Source of the DNA: Chitinophagaceae bacterium
Lineage (GTDB): Bacteria > Bacteroidota > Bacteroidia > Chitinophagales > UBA10324
Length of the DNA: 64,000 nucleotides
Direction: 5' to 3'
Assembly: GCA_016717285.1 (NCBI GenBank)
Contig: JADKFU010000004.1
Location: 496,001-560,000 of the forward strand
The position numbers and the translations under genes were made by a program. Below, one piece after another: positions 54,770 through 63,229 of the stretch (position 1 is the first letter of the stretch; each line of letters starts with the position of its first letter). The notes below the pieces were generated by a model. It saw only the letters and a list, made by a program, of their open reading frames with translations. It made no database searches and was not told the DNA's origin.

Positions 54770-56296
54770 ATGAAAAAGATTACCCCTTTTATCAATCGAG
54801 GTCTAAGAGCATGTGGATTTATTACCATCATTCTTTTAACAACATTATCCGATGGCCATGCACAGGATACCTGGACTCAAAAAGCAGACTTCGGAGGAAC
54901 AGCAAGAGGCGGCGCTTCCGGATTTTCAATCGGCAGTAAAGGATATATAGGAACGGGCAATACGCTTGGAGGTCTTGTAAATGATTTTTGGGAATATGAT
55001 GCTACCACCAATGCATGGGCGCAGAAAGCTGACTTCGGGGGAAGTGTAAGAAGGAATGCAGTGGGATTTTCTATTGGAAATAAAGGATACATCGGTACCG
55101 GTTATTCCTTTGCAGGACCTTATTTAAAAGACTTCTGGGAATATGATCCTGCCAACAACAGCTGGACACAGAAAGCCAGTGTTGGCGGAGCGGGAAGATT
55201 TCTTGCAGTTGGCTTTTCTATCGGCAGCAAAGGGTACGTAGGAAGCGGCGCCAATTTTTTCGTCTCCCCTTATTATAAATATGATTTCTGGGAATATGAT
55301 CCTGCTACCGACACGTGGACACAGAAAGCAAATTTTGGCGCAGCGGGAAGGTATGCGGCAACCGCATTTACCATCGGCAACAAAGGATATGTTGGTACCG
55401 GTTACAATGCTGCTGAGGGAAATAAAAAAGATTTCTGGGAGTATGATCCTGCTACTGATAGCTGGACTCAGAAAGCTGACTTCAGTGGAACAGCCAGAAG
55501 AAGTGCTGCCGGATTTTCATTGGGCACCACAGGATATATCGGAACGGGCTACGATGGCACCAACTTTACCAATGATTTCTGGGCATACAATCCTGCTAAT
55601 GATAACTGGTCGCAGCAAGCTAACTACGGCGGTTCTGCAACATGGACTGCAGTTGGTTTTTCCATTGGCGGCAGTGGATACATGGGTACTGGAGAGAGTT
55701 ATACTAAAAGCTTTTGGGCATATACTCCCGGAATTTCTACCTGCGCAATTCCTGCAAATTTATCTGCATCTGATATTACCCCTTCATCCGCAAATTTAAG
55801 CTGGGATGCAGCGGCTGGTTCCATAAAATATAAAATCAGGTATAAAGCTTCCGGTACCGGTGCCTGGATCATTAAGAGTACAGCAGGTACATCATTAATT
55901 GTGAACGGACTTTCACCAACCACAACATATACCTGGCAGGTCAAAAATATTTGCGCATCAAATCCTGTTGTATCATCTGATTGGTCTGCGAAACAAAAGT
56001 TCGTTACAGTTGCTTTAAAGATCAGTGATGAATTAATTTCGCAAGCGATACTTCAAATTTACCCCAACCCTGTCGCTGATCACGCAACTATTCAGTTTAC
56101 CGTTAATCAGCCATCTCATGTGCAAATAAGAGTGTTTGATGTGAGCGGAAGAGAAATGGAAACATTGCTTGATGAGAATATGGAACAGGGAGCATATTCA
56201 GTTCAGATCAATACGGATCATTTTACGAAAGGAGTGTACTTCGTGAAAATGATTTCGGATTCCGGAATAAACAATCAAAAATTGATCGTGCAGTAA
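54770..56296 (+). CDS. secreted Kelch-like repeat protein with FN3 and T9SS sorting domains
   Basis: This 508-residue exported protein has a signal peptide (GFITIILLTTLSDGHAQ) and six Kelch-type units of about 48 residues: WTQKADFGG-AR-GA-GFSIG-KGYIGTG----- - DFWEYDPATN. They form a Kelch propeller. A fibronectin-like domain (NLSASDITPSSANLSWDAAAGSIKYKIRYK) precedes the sorting domain (IYPNPVADHATIQFTVNQ to FTKGVYFVKMISDSGINNQKLIVQ). It ends directly before a terminator and hairpin element copy B. Likely a surface-exposed binding protein; substrate unknown. Confidence 0.92.
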   Translation: MKKITPFINRGLRACGFITIILLTTLSDGHAQDTWTQKADFGGTARGGASGFSIGSKGYIGTGNTLGGLVNDFWEYDATTNAWAQKADFGGSVRRNAVGFSIGNKGYIGTGYSFAGPYLKDFWEYDPANNSWTQKASVGGAGRFLAVGFSIGSKGYVGSGANFFVSPYYKYDFWEYDPATDTWTQKANFGAAGRYAATAFTIGNKGYVGTGYNAAEGNKKDFWEYDPATDSWTQKADFSGTARRSAAGFSLGTTGYIGTGYDGTNFTNDFWAYNPANDNWSQQANYGGSATWTAVGFSIGGSGYMGTGESYTKSFWAYTPGISTCAIPANLSASDITPSSANLSWDAAAGSIKYKIRYKASGTGAWIIKSTAGTSLIVNGLSPTTTYTWQVKNICASNPVVSSDWSAKQKFVTVALKISDELISQAILQIYPNPVADHATIQFTVNQPSHVQIRVFDVSGREMETLLDENMEQGAYSVQINTDHFTKGVYFVKMISDSGINNQKLIVQ

Positions 56297-56322
56297 TTAT
56301 CGTATCACTGCTTACTGTTTTA

Positions 56323-56364
56323 AGAGAAGCCGTTTCAGCCATCTGGCTGAAATGGCTTCTTTTC
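56323..56364 (+). terminator. Rho-independent terminator after the Kelch-like gene
   Basis: AGAAGCCGTTTCAGCC pairs with GGCTGAAATGGCTTCT (one mismatch) around ATCT, followed by TTTTC and TTTTT. The stem closely resembles that of the terminator at 52208. Confidence 0.85.
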
Positions 56365-56374
56365 TTTTTACCAT

Positions 56375-57207
56375 CACGTTGGTCGGGATTTGTAATCCCG
56401 CCCGTTTAAGTTCCGGATTTTTAATCCGGTAATGAATACGCTTTGTTAAAAACGGGATTAAAAATCCCTTACTCAAAAAGACCGGATTGCAAATCACAGG
56501 TGTTCGAAACCTTACTAGCTTTCAGCTTCGCTAAATAATTCAAAGAAATTCAATTTTGAGATTTACACGGACGACGGCCATGAGAGGGGAACAAAAGCAA
56601 TGTCACACTGAGCGCAAATTATTTTATATCGAGTTCTTCGAGAATGACACTTTTAATACATCTTGAAAATTAATTGATCAAACCAAATGTCATTAGCAAT
56701 GCATCGTCCAATCAAAGCATCGTCCAATCAAAGCGTCATCCCGAATTTATTTCGGGATCCCCAATAAGTAGAAACGATGTCACTATGAATCTAAAAACTG
56801 CAACTCAAAAAAAACAATCCAGGCCTTTGGATACGAAGTTCAAATTGGATGGGATGCCGAAATAAATTCGGCATGACAGCCCCGTAGCGAGAAACGCTCC
56901 ATCACCCTTCATCAAGAATCAACCATCGTCCAATCGTCGCCTCATCACGAGTGCAAACTATTTTGCAAATCGATTTCTTTCAAACTCCCTCTTTTTTCAC
57001 ATCCAGAAAATCAAATGATTAAACTATGTGTCATTAGCAGCACTTCGACTACGCTCAGAATAAACTCAGTCGAAGTGAGACATTGCTTTCGTGGTCAGTT
57101 CTTCAGAAAAAATACCATGCTTCGACTCCGCTCAGCATGACATTTTTTTTACTACTCTCGTCACACAATGTTTCGAACACTTATAATTGCAAATCCGGAC
57201 TAACGGG
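56375..57207 (+). mobile_element. hairpin element copy B with 660-bp cargo
   Basis: The left arms (from CACGTTGGTCGGGATT at 56375, four hairpins, GTGTTCGAAAC at 56500-56510) are followed by a 659-bp cargo (56511-57169) almost identical to that of copy A and in the same orientation. The right boundary GTTTCGAACAC (57170-57180) leads to the terminal hairpin ATTGCAAATCCGGACTAACGGG. Compared with empty copies E and F, the cargo sits within the final hairpin, with ATTGCAAATC present on both sides. Confidence 0.8.
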
Positions 57208-57276
57208 ATTATTCAATACAGGGTAATGTTCGTGCAAAAAATACTACCCGATATTCATTTTTTTAACGCTAATAAC

Positions 57277-60200
57277 TTATCGATCCGTTTTCAGCAGCTT
57301 ACCATAAAAGGCATGACCTGATTTATCTTCAGCTCTTAAAACGTATACTCCTGAATGAAGCGATTTCCCGATTTCTATTGGAGAAACTATTTCATCATAT
57401 TCCTCCAATAACTTACCATTCAAATCAAAAACAGATAAATGATACTGAGATGCTACCGGACATGAAACCGTAAACATATCTGTTGACGGATTCGGAAAAA
57501 TGAAGCAGGTTAATACGGACTGTAATATTGCTGTTGCATAATCTACATTAATCTTTATTTTGGAAGTATCCATACATCCATTAATATCGGTCCCTGTCAC
57601 AGTATATATTGTGGTTGCTGAAGGAGAAGCGATTACAGTATTGCCGCTTGTAGTATTGAGGCTGCTTGCGGGAAGCCATGTGTAAGTTGCCGAACCGCTT
57701 GCAACCAATGTTACAGACTGACCATTAATAATGGTCGTAGTATCCTGAGCGGTAATGGTTAATGGCTGCAACTGGCAGATTGCATCAGCACCGATATCAG
57801 ATTTATAATTACTCCGCAACTGTCCTTCAAAATCCTGTACTACTGTTGGAAGGTAAAGTCCTGATTTTTTTATTGGTGAATTGACATCGACATGCAGATC
57901 GACTGTGCTGCCGGTGCCTGATGGCGCAATGTACAAGGGATCACCATAAAGACTGTGGATGTCATTGCCTGAAGATTGTTTCCATTCAGCAAGTGAAGAA
58001 TCGAAAGCAGAGATCCAGCCACCGGTACCCGGTGCATAAAAAAGATTATAATCACATTCGGGGGTGGATTCATCGTCAGAAAAAATAACACAGTATCGCC
58101 CTCCGGATATAAAAACATTATCCTTATACATTCGGTTATTGGAAAGAATGTTGTTTGTGATAGTAATTAATTCATCATCGTAATACTCATTGTAAACTAA
58201 AAGGCAAACTGAATTTGAAGTTCCATTTACTTCCGATCCGCCAATGAAAACAGAGTTATTGACGATATTGTTGCCCTTGTCATTACCATCCTGACTACCT
58301 CTACCTATTCCATAGATATCAGAAGGTTTATTTGAGTTGAATGTATTGCCTGCTGAATCAACGCCCAGTGCCACCCTGTTATTGATCAGATCTATCGAAT
58401 CGATCATAAATCCAATACCTGTAGCTGTTCCGTAGCAATTCGCATGGGAATACCATAAATGATGCACATAGTTATTTGCTGCAAGTACATAGGAGGAGGA
58501 ATTTTCCTTGTCTTCCATACCGATACCAACGGCATATGGATACCCATCATTCATATTTACAAGATTGTATACTTCATTGTCAGAAATTACATGCGAACCC
58601 CCATTACTTCCAAAATCTATCCCGATAACATCACCACCTACTAAAGACGGATCTGAACCCGTAACATGGTTATAGATTTTATTGCCGGTGATTTCACAAT
58701 CAGGTTGTAAAACGGTAACTGCTACCTCAATACCGGTTATCCAGTTGTTATCCGTAACCGAACTGGTAATACACGTAAAATTTGCAATGATGTTATTTCG
58801 AATAGTTGCTTTGGCGTAATTGAAGTTAATACTAATGCCTCTGCAACTGACCGGTGCATCGCAGTAGATGCTGCTGTATAGCGTCTCGTGCCCTACAACA
58901 TTGTCTTCAATAACCACTGTATCCTGCCTATCTGAATAAATACCAATCATCTCCCGCGTTGAACCTCCCGTTATTAAAAGACCGCCAATCCGATTTCCGG
59001 AGATGACATGACTTCCGTGCGAATCATTCCAGATGCCGGTAAAGTGGGAATTGTAAACAGTAATTCCATAAGTAGAATCATTTGTGCCAACAAGGTTATT
59101 AGAGACAACAGTTCTTCCGCTATCAATATATATTGCAGCGCTGGAAAAAATATCAAGATCATCCAGCTTGTAGTTTGTAAAAATATTTCCCGTAATGTGA
59201 CTGGTTGTTGCTGAAGATAATTTTGCATCGATCATTCTCAGGGGACCGTTTCCGGAAATGGTCATCATGGATCCCGTTGCCTGTGGGCCGGTTCCTCCAA
59301 AATAGTTGCTGTCGATCACAAAATTGTCAGCATTAGGATCGTTGATCTGGATTCCATAGAAGAAAGACGGCGCAGAACGGGGAGCTGTTTGATAGAAACT
59401 GTTTTTCGAAATGTTCCAATCCGTATTCCCCTTCATTACTGCAATACCGGCAGAAGTCTGGTTTGTAGCATAGAAGTTATAGATGTTATTATCGGATATG
59501 GTGATGTGATCATTGAATTTTCCCGGTGAACCGGAAGCATAAATCATGTACCGTGATGTAACATTTCCTTCATGAATATTACAATGATCGATGGTGTTGA
59601 AATCATTACCGGTAGCTTTGTTTGTACCGCCAAAATAAATAACACCTGAAGTGGTGGTGTCATTTTCTCCGGTAATTAAGCAATACGACAACTGGTTGTG
59701 TGAGGCATCATTCACAAAACGAACAGCACTTCCCCAGTCATCAGTATTGGAAATGGTAAGTTCTGATGTACTTCCGATACCTCCTGGCCTCCCATCAAAA
59801 GTTATATACGCAGCGCCATTCAAATCGATAGTAGCAATAGAATCATCTGAGCTGATAATCAGATCAGTTGCATTTGTAGCAGGTCGTATGGTTAATGTAT
59901 TCGTTGCAGAAGAGAGAAACTTATTTCTGAATACCAGGGGAAATTCTTCTGACGTGCTGTTGTATCCCGGTTGCAATTCAAAGTAAGCAGCACCTGCAAG
60001 TAGTCTGCACTCCAGATCCCTGAGTGCCTCAGTGATAGTAGCATAGTCACCCGGAATGGTCTTCATACCGGAGACTTCAGGAAATAAAGTTGATACATCA
60101 GCTTGTTCCGGCGCTGAAGAATTATTAAGGTTATTAGCAGTTAGTTTGTAATAGTAATGAGTACCTGGTGTAAGGCTGGTATCTGTATAGAGGTAGGAAG

Positions 60201-61092
60201 CTCCGGCAGCATCTACGGTGTTCGAGACGACAGATGAAATTTTTGAATAGTCAATGCCATCCTCCGAGCGAAGGACATCGAAATGGCTTTCATTGGTTGA
60301 ATTATCTAACCAGTTAAGTGTAAGACAAGCCGCATGCACATCGCTGATTGAAAACGATAAAGGCGTCGTAGGTTGGGTGATATCAGGTTCGAAGCGAAAC
60401 AGGGTACCATCACTTATTCCATAAAAATTTTCGTTTTCTGCATATCCGTAGTTCACTGTGCTGGCACCGATAGGTAAAGCTGCCGAAATGCTAACCACAT
60501 CATTGATTCCGCTTATAGCATCTGTAAAACCAATCGAGTAGTCTGTACTATTGCCATCAATATAATCATACACCATCTCTATCTTTCCTGTTCCTTCATA
60601 AAGCCATAGCTGCAATGTTCTGTAGGTGAAAGAGGAACCACTAATGTAGCCATACCATTGAATTACAAACTTCCTGTTGGGCGCTGTTCCTGTCATTTTA
60701 TATTTCACATTCGCAGTCATTCCTTCGAAGTTCTCCAGATAAGGTGCTATAAAAGGATTGTTTTGATATAAGGCCAGATCCCCTGAGGTTTGCACTGATC
60801 CTTCATTTCCAAGCCTGATCCACCCGTTTAGAGATACGGAAAAGCCTCCGTAATATTTACCTGCAAAATAAAATTCGAAGGCAGAACCAAAGTCAATCAA
60901 TGCAGTGGGTGTGTCGGTATCAGGATATTCACAGGCCATGGTGCTGCCGCTCATATTTTCCAGTGGCATCCCCGACGATATGGTAAACTCATAGTTTCCG
61001 GGAGCAAATAATTGTGCATTTGAATTGGTAAAGACTAATTGCAGAGAAAAAACGATCAACAGGATGCGAATCAGCATTGAGATATGCTTCAT
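57277..61092 (-). CDS. very large beta-helix-rich secreted protein with T9SS sorting domain
   Basis: This 1,271-residue protein has a signal peptide (ILLIVFSLQLVFTNSNAQ). An N-terminal region (about 25-240, AFEFYFAGKYYGGFSVSLNGWIRLGNEG) resembles a beta-sandwich found in Bacteroidota surface proteins. A fibronectin-like unit (about 250-335) and then a long parallel beta-helix with many short repeats (NTIDHCNIHEGNV, ISDNNIYNF, IGMYSDR-like units, about residues 350-1,100) follow. A PKD-like unit near 1,130-1,190 and a sorting domain (CFIFPNPSTDMFTVSCP to LHSGVYVLRAEDKSGHAFYGKLLKTDR) close the protein. Likely a surface adhesin or polysaccharide-related protein. Confidence 0.88.
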   Translation of the reverse strand: MKHISMLIRILLIVFSLQLVFTNSNAQLFAPGNYEFTISSGMPLENMSGSTMACEYPDTDTPTALIDFGSAFEFYFAGKYYGGFSVSLNGWIRLGNEGSVQTSGDLALYQNNPFIAPYLENFEGMTANVKYKMTGTAPNRKFVIQWYGYISGSSFTYRTLQLWLYEGTGKIEMVYDYIDGNSTDYSIGFTDAISGINDVVSISAALPIGASTVNYGYAENENFYGISDGTLFRFEPDITQPTTPLSFSISDVHAACLTLNWLDNSTNESHFDVLRSEDGIDYSKISSVVSNTVDAAGASYLYTDTSLTPGTHYYYKLTANNLNNSSAPEQADVSTLFPEVSGMKTIPGDYATITEALRDLECRLLAGAAYFELQPGYNSTSEEFPLVFRNKFLSSATNTLTIRPATNATDLIISSDDSIATIDLNGAAYITFDGRPGGIGSTSELTISNTDDWGSAVRFVNDASHNQLSYCLITGENDTTTSGVIYFGGTNKATGNDFNTIDHCNIHEGNVTSRYMIYASGSPGKFNDHITISDNNIYNFYATNQTSAGIAVMKGNTDWNISKNSFYQTAPRSAPSFFYGIQINDPNADNFVIDSNYFGGTGPQATGSMMTISGNGPLRMIDAKLSSATTSHITGNIFTNYKLDDLDIFSSAAIYIDSGRTVVSNNLVGTNDSTYGITVYNSHFTGIWNDSHGSHVISGNRIGGLLITGGSTREMIGIYSDRQDTVVIEDNVVGHETLYSSIYCDAPVSCRGISINFNYAKATIRNNIIANFTCITSSVTDNNWITGIEVAVTVLQPDCEITGNKIYNHVTGSDPSLVGGDVIGIDFGSNGGSHVISDNEVYNLVNMNDGYPYAVGIGMEDKENSSSYVLAANNYVHHLWYSHANCYGTATGIGFMIDSIDLINNRVALGVDSAGNTFNSNKPSDIYGIGRGSQDGNDKGNNIVNNSVFIGGSEVNGTSNSVCLLVYNEYYDDELITITNNILSNNRMYKDNVFISGGRYCVIFSDDESTPECDYNLFYAPGTGGWISAFDSSLAEWKQSSGNDIHSLYGDPLYIAPSGTGSTVDLHVDVNSPIKKSGLYLPTVVQDFEGQLRSNYKSDIGADAICQLQPLTITAQDTTTIINGQSVTLVASGSATYTWLPASSLNTTSGNTVIASPSATTIYTVTGTDINGCMDTSKIKINVDYATAILQSVLTCFIFPNPSTDMFTVSCPVASQYHLSVFDLNGKLLEEYDEIVSPIEIGKSLHSGVYVLRAEDKSGHAFYGKLLKTDR

Positions 61093-61262
61093 ACTTGAAT
61101 ATTTAAAAACTAAAAGTAATAACCTGAAAATACATTTGCAAGCGCTCTGTGAATATACAGTAGTGAGTATCGCTTTTGCAGGGCTGCTTTGACGTGGTTA
61201 TGTAAAAACCCTGAGGGTTTGTCAGTAGTGGATTATTCTTCAACAAACTACTTCAAAATTTT

Positions 61263-61366
61263 CACGTTGGTCGGGATTTTTAATCCGGTAATGAATACGC
61301 TTTGTTAAAAATGGGATTAAAAGTCCCTTACTCAATAAGGCCGGTTTGCAGATCCGGACTAACGGA
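61263..61366 (+). repeat. hairpin element copy E, no cargo, one internal deletion
   Basis: It runs from CACGTTGGTCGGGATT to GATCCGGACTAACGGA, about 104 bases. Hairpins 1 and 2 are merged (GTCGGGATTTTTAATCCGG), hairpin 3 (GGGATTAAAAGTCCC) is present and the terminal hairpin (CCGGTTTGCAGATCCGG) is intact. There is no GTGTTCGAAAC junction, so this is an empty-site reference for the cargo. Confidence 0.75.
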
Positions 61367-61388
61367 ATTACTTTTATAACATTATCGT

Positions 61389-61796
61389 CTACCCGGCTAA
61401 GCTAATTTTGTAGAGTTTCATTTTTTTTGATTTTTTATCAAGTTTAAAATCAAAACTTAATGTTGACTCAGATTCAAGGTCTCCATCATTATTAAATGAT
61501 CTGAATTCTAGTATAACATTCGCATCTGATAGTTCTACACTTTCACTTTCATTCAATCTTTCTAAACCAATCCCGTTTAATATTATGTTTAGTTTTTCTT
61601 CTAATATATCTAAATTACGTGCCAGGCAGGTATCTGCTTTCGCGCTAACATATTGAATTGTAAAAGGAACAGTTGAGCAATTTGCAACGAATGACATGTT
61701 TCCTTTCTTGAATTCATTAACGATTTCAAGAGGGCTTTGGGCCCGTGCTAAATTTGCTAAAAAAACAATCAGCAATATAAAAGAAGCTTTTTTCAT
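61389..61796 (-). CDS. small periplasmic protein, possible immunity protein
   Basis: This 135-residue protein has a signal peptide (KKASFILLIVFLANLARAQ) and no recognised domain; the mature part is acidic with LEILEEKLNIILNGIGLERLNESESVELSDANVILEF and a beta-rich end. It starts 11 bp downstream of a CHAP-like C-terminal fragment on the same strand. This tight spacing and the periplasmic location suggest that it protects against that cell-wall hydrolase, but the function is only inferred. It could equally be an unrelated secreted protein. Confidence 0.55.
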   Translation of the reverse strand: MKKASFILLIVFLANLARAQSPLEIVNEFKKGNMSFVANCSTVPFTIQYVSAKADTCLARNLDILEEKLNIILNGIGLERLNESESVELSDANVILEFRSFNNDGDLESESTLSFDFKLDKKSKKMKLYKISLAG

Positions 61797-61807
61797 AGAT
61801 AAGCGGT

Positions 61808-62116
61808 TTATCTGTCTGTTCCAAGTTGCTGTTGAGCTTCTGTTGTTGCCGTTGGAAATAATGAGCCCATTAGTGAAACTTTTGGCAAAAAGGTATAATG
61901 ATAATATTTGACATTTGAAGCAGGTCCTCTCAAAACCACATTTACGGTTGTACCTGAGCTACTACCTGGAACGGCTTGGTTCCCTCCTAACTGAGCATAT
62001 GAAATCGGATTGGGGAGTAACGTTTTCATGTTCCATCCGCCTCCAACCTTTCCAACAACAAATGCAAAATGTCCCGTATTACCATCTGCAAATATGCCAT
62101 TATCGGATCTAATCAC
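61808..62116 (-). pseudogene. C-terminal fragment of a CHAP/NlpC-like or related cell-wall enzyme, cut by element copy F
   Basis: The frame (about 102 codons) begins within hairpin element copy F (stop TGA lies in frame in the element, GTG near 62116 is only nominal). It carries the segment DNGIFADGNTGHFAFVVGKV, and GHFAFVVG resembles the catalytic-histidine strand of CHAP and NlpC/P60 peptidases (GHVAIVVG). The cysteine-bearing N-terminal half that such an enzyme needs is missing. The remaining C-terminal part (NVVLRGPASNVKYYHYTFLPKVSLMGSLFP) is not recognised. If it ever was a peptidoglycan hydrolase, it is now inactive. Confidence 0.45.
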
Positions 62117-62247
62117 GTTGGTCGGGATTTGTAATCACGTCCGTTTAAGTTCCGGATTTTTTAATCCGGTAATGAATACGCTTTGTTAAAAACGGGATTA
62201 AAAATCCCCTACTCAATAAGACCGGTTTGCAAATCCGGACTAACGGA
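62114..62247 (+). repeat. hairpin element copy F, full length, no cargo
   Basis: The element runs from CACGTTGGTCGGGATT (62114) to GGACTAACGGA (62247) with all four hairpins and an unbroken terminal hairpin CCGGTTTGCAAATCCGG. Its left edge cuts the CHAP-like fragment, and the stop codon of the gene at 62240 lies within its right edge. It serves as the clearest empty-site reference. Confidence 0.8.
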
Positions 62248-62752
62248 CCAGTTTGAGTCTTAAATCATTCAAAAATATTCTTTTTGAATGTGAAATACTC
62301 TCTTTTAGTTCATCATCAATACGTTGTATAATATCGTTTCTGTCCTTCTCAGTATAGAGAATCTCCAATAAAAATTGTTCTAAACAGCTCGCCTTGTTTT
62401 CAGCCATATACTCAGAAAAGTTTCTAAAAGATTTTTTTGCGAGCTTCTCAACTATCTCCTCAAAATATTCTGCAACATAGCCATCACTTACTTGACAAAT
62501 CGAGTTAAGCGTAATGATATATTTGGTACTGCCACAAACTATAAAGCCATTTGTAAGAGTATCTAAAAATCCAAGTACGCAATTATCCTCTGAATTTTTT
62601 AAAAGTGATTTGGCATTTTTTTGTACAACAGGCAAATTAGAAAGACATGTCTCCTTTTCACACAAGTTAAAATTTTCTTGAGCAGAAGAAGTTAACACTT
62701 GAATTATCAATAAAGCGCACACGAGAATGCTTTTAGTTTTCATTTTAATCAT
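62240..62752 (-). CDS. small periplasmic protein, orphan (possible immunity protein)
   Basis: This 170-residue protein has a signal peptide (MKTKSILVCALLIIQVLTSSAQ), six cysteines in the mature region (CEKETCLSN, NCVLGF, VCGSTKYIITL, ICQV) and a helical C-terminal half (EYFEEIVEKLAKKSFRNFSEYM). No family is recognised. Its stop codon lies within hairpin copy F, so the C-terminus may have been altered by the element. It sits between two effector-like units, with an element on each side and no toxin gene directly attached. Confidence 0.5.
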   Translation of the reverse strand: MIKMKTKSILVCALLIIQVLTSSAQENFNLCEKETCLSNLPVVQKNAKSLLKNSEDNCVLGFLDTLTNGFIVCGSTKYIITLNSICQVSDGYVAEYFEEIVEKLAKKSFRNFSEYMAENKASCLEQFLLEILYTEKDRNDIIQRIDDELKESISHSKRIFLNDLRLKLVR

Positions 62753-62842
62753 GGTTCTTGATTAGGGTCAGTATTTAAATTTTTTCGATCAGGCCCAATT
62801 CCATTATGCCAGGTATTGTTCAACTCTTGGCTCTGTGTATTT

Positions 62843-63212
62843 CACGTTGGTCGGGATTTGTAATCCCGTCCGTTTAAGTTTCGGATTTTTAATCCGGTAA
62901 TGAATACGCTTTGTTAAAAACTGGATTAAAAATCCCTTACTCAATAAGACCGGATTGCTAATCAAAAGTGTTCGAAACCTTTGAAACCTTTACTGGCATT
63001 GCATTACAATGATCCTTTCAACGAATAAAATTGAAGGTTAAATTACATGAATTGTTCTTTAAATGTTTTTCACTCTGCAAAATAATCAGCGTCATCATCA
63101 GAACGGAACACTTACTTCAAAATAAGTTCCTGTGAAAAGAGCTAGGATGTATATTGGATAAAGCTTTGATGATGTTTCGAACACCTGTGATTGCTAATCC
63201 GGACTAACAGGA
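62843..63212 (+). repeat. hairpin element copy D with about 195-bp cargo in orientation 2
   Basis: The left arms (62843-62959, hairpins 1-4) are followed by AATCAAAAGTGTTCGAAAC (62960-62978), a 195-bp cargo (to about 63173), GTTTCGAACACCTGTGATT (63174-63192) and a terminal hairpin to about 63212. The cargo reads as the reverse complement of that in copy C over its full length, while both sets of arms face the same way. Confidence 0.8.
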
Positions 63213-63229
63213 CGTGATAAACCTTATTC

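Noticed and set aside
56312..56497. Minus-strand frame of 61 residues spanning the terminator and element copy B
   Set aside because: Composed of terminator stem and repeat sequence; similar frames arise in other copies of the repeat.
43895..63212. CRISPR array or direct-repeat array
   Set aside because: The repeats are widely spaced, differ in length, have no equal spacers, and no cas genes are present.
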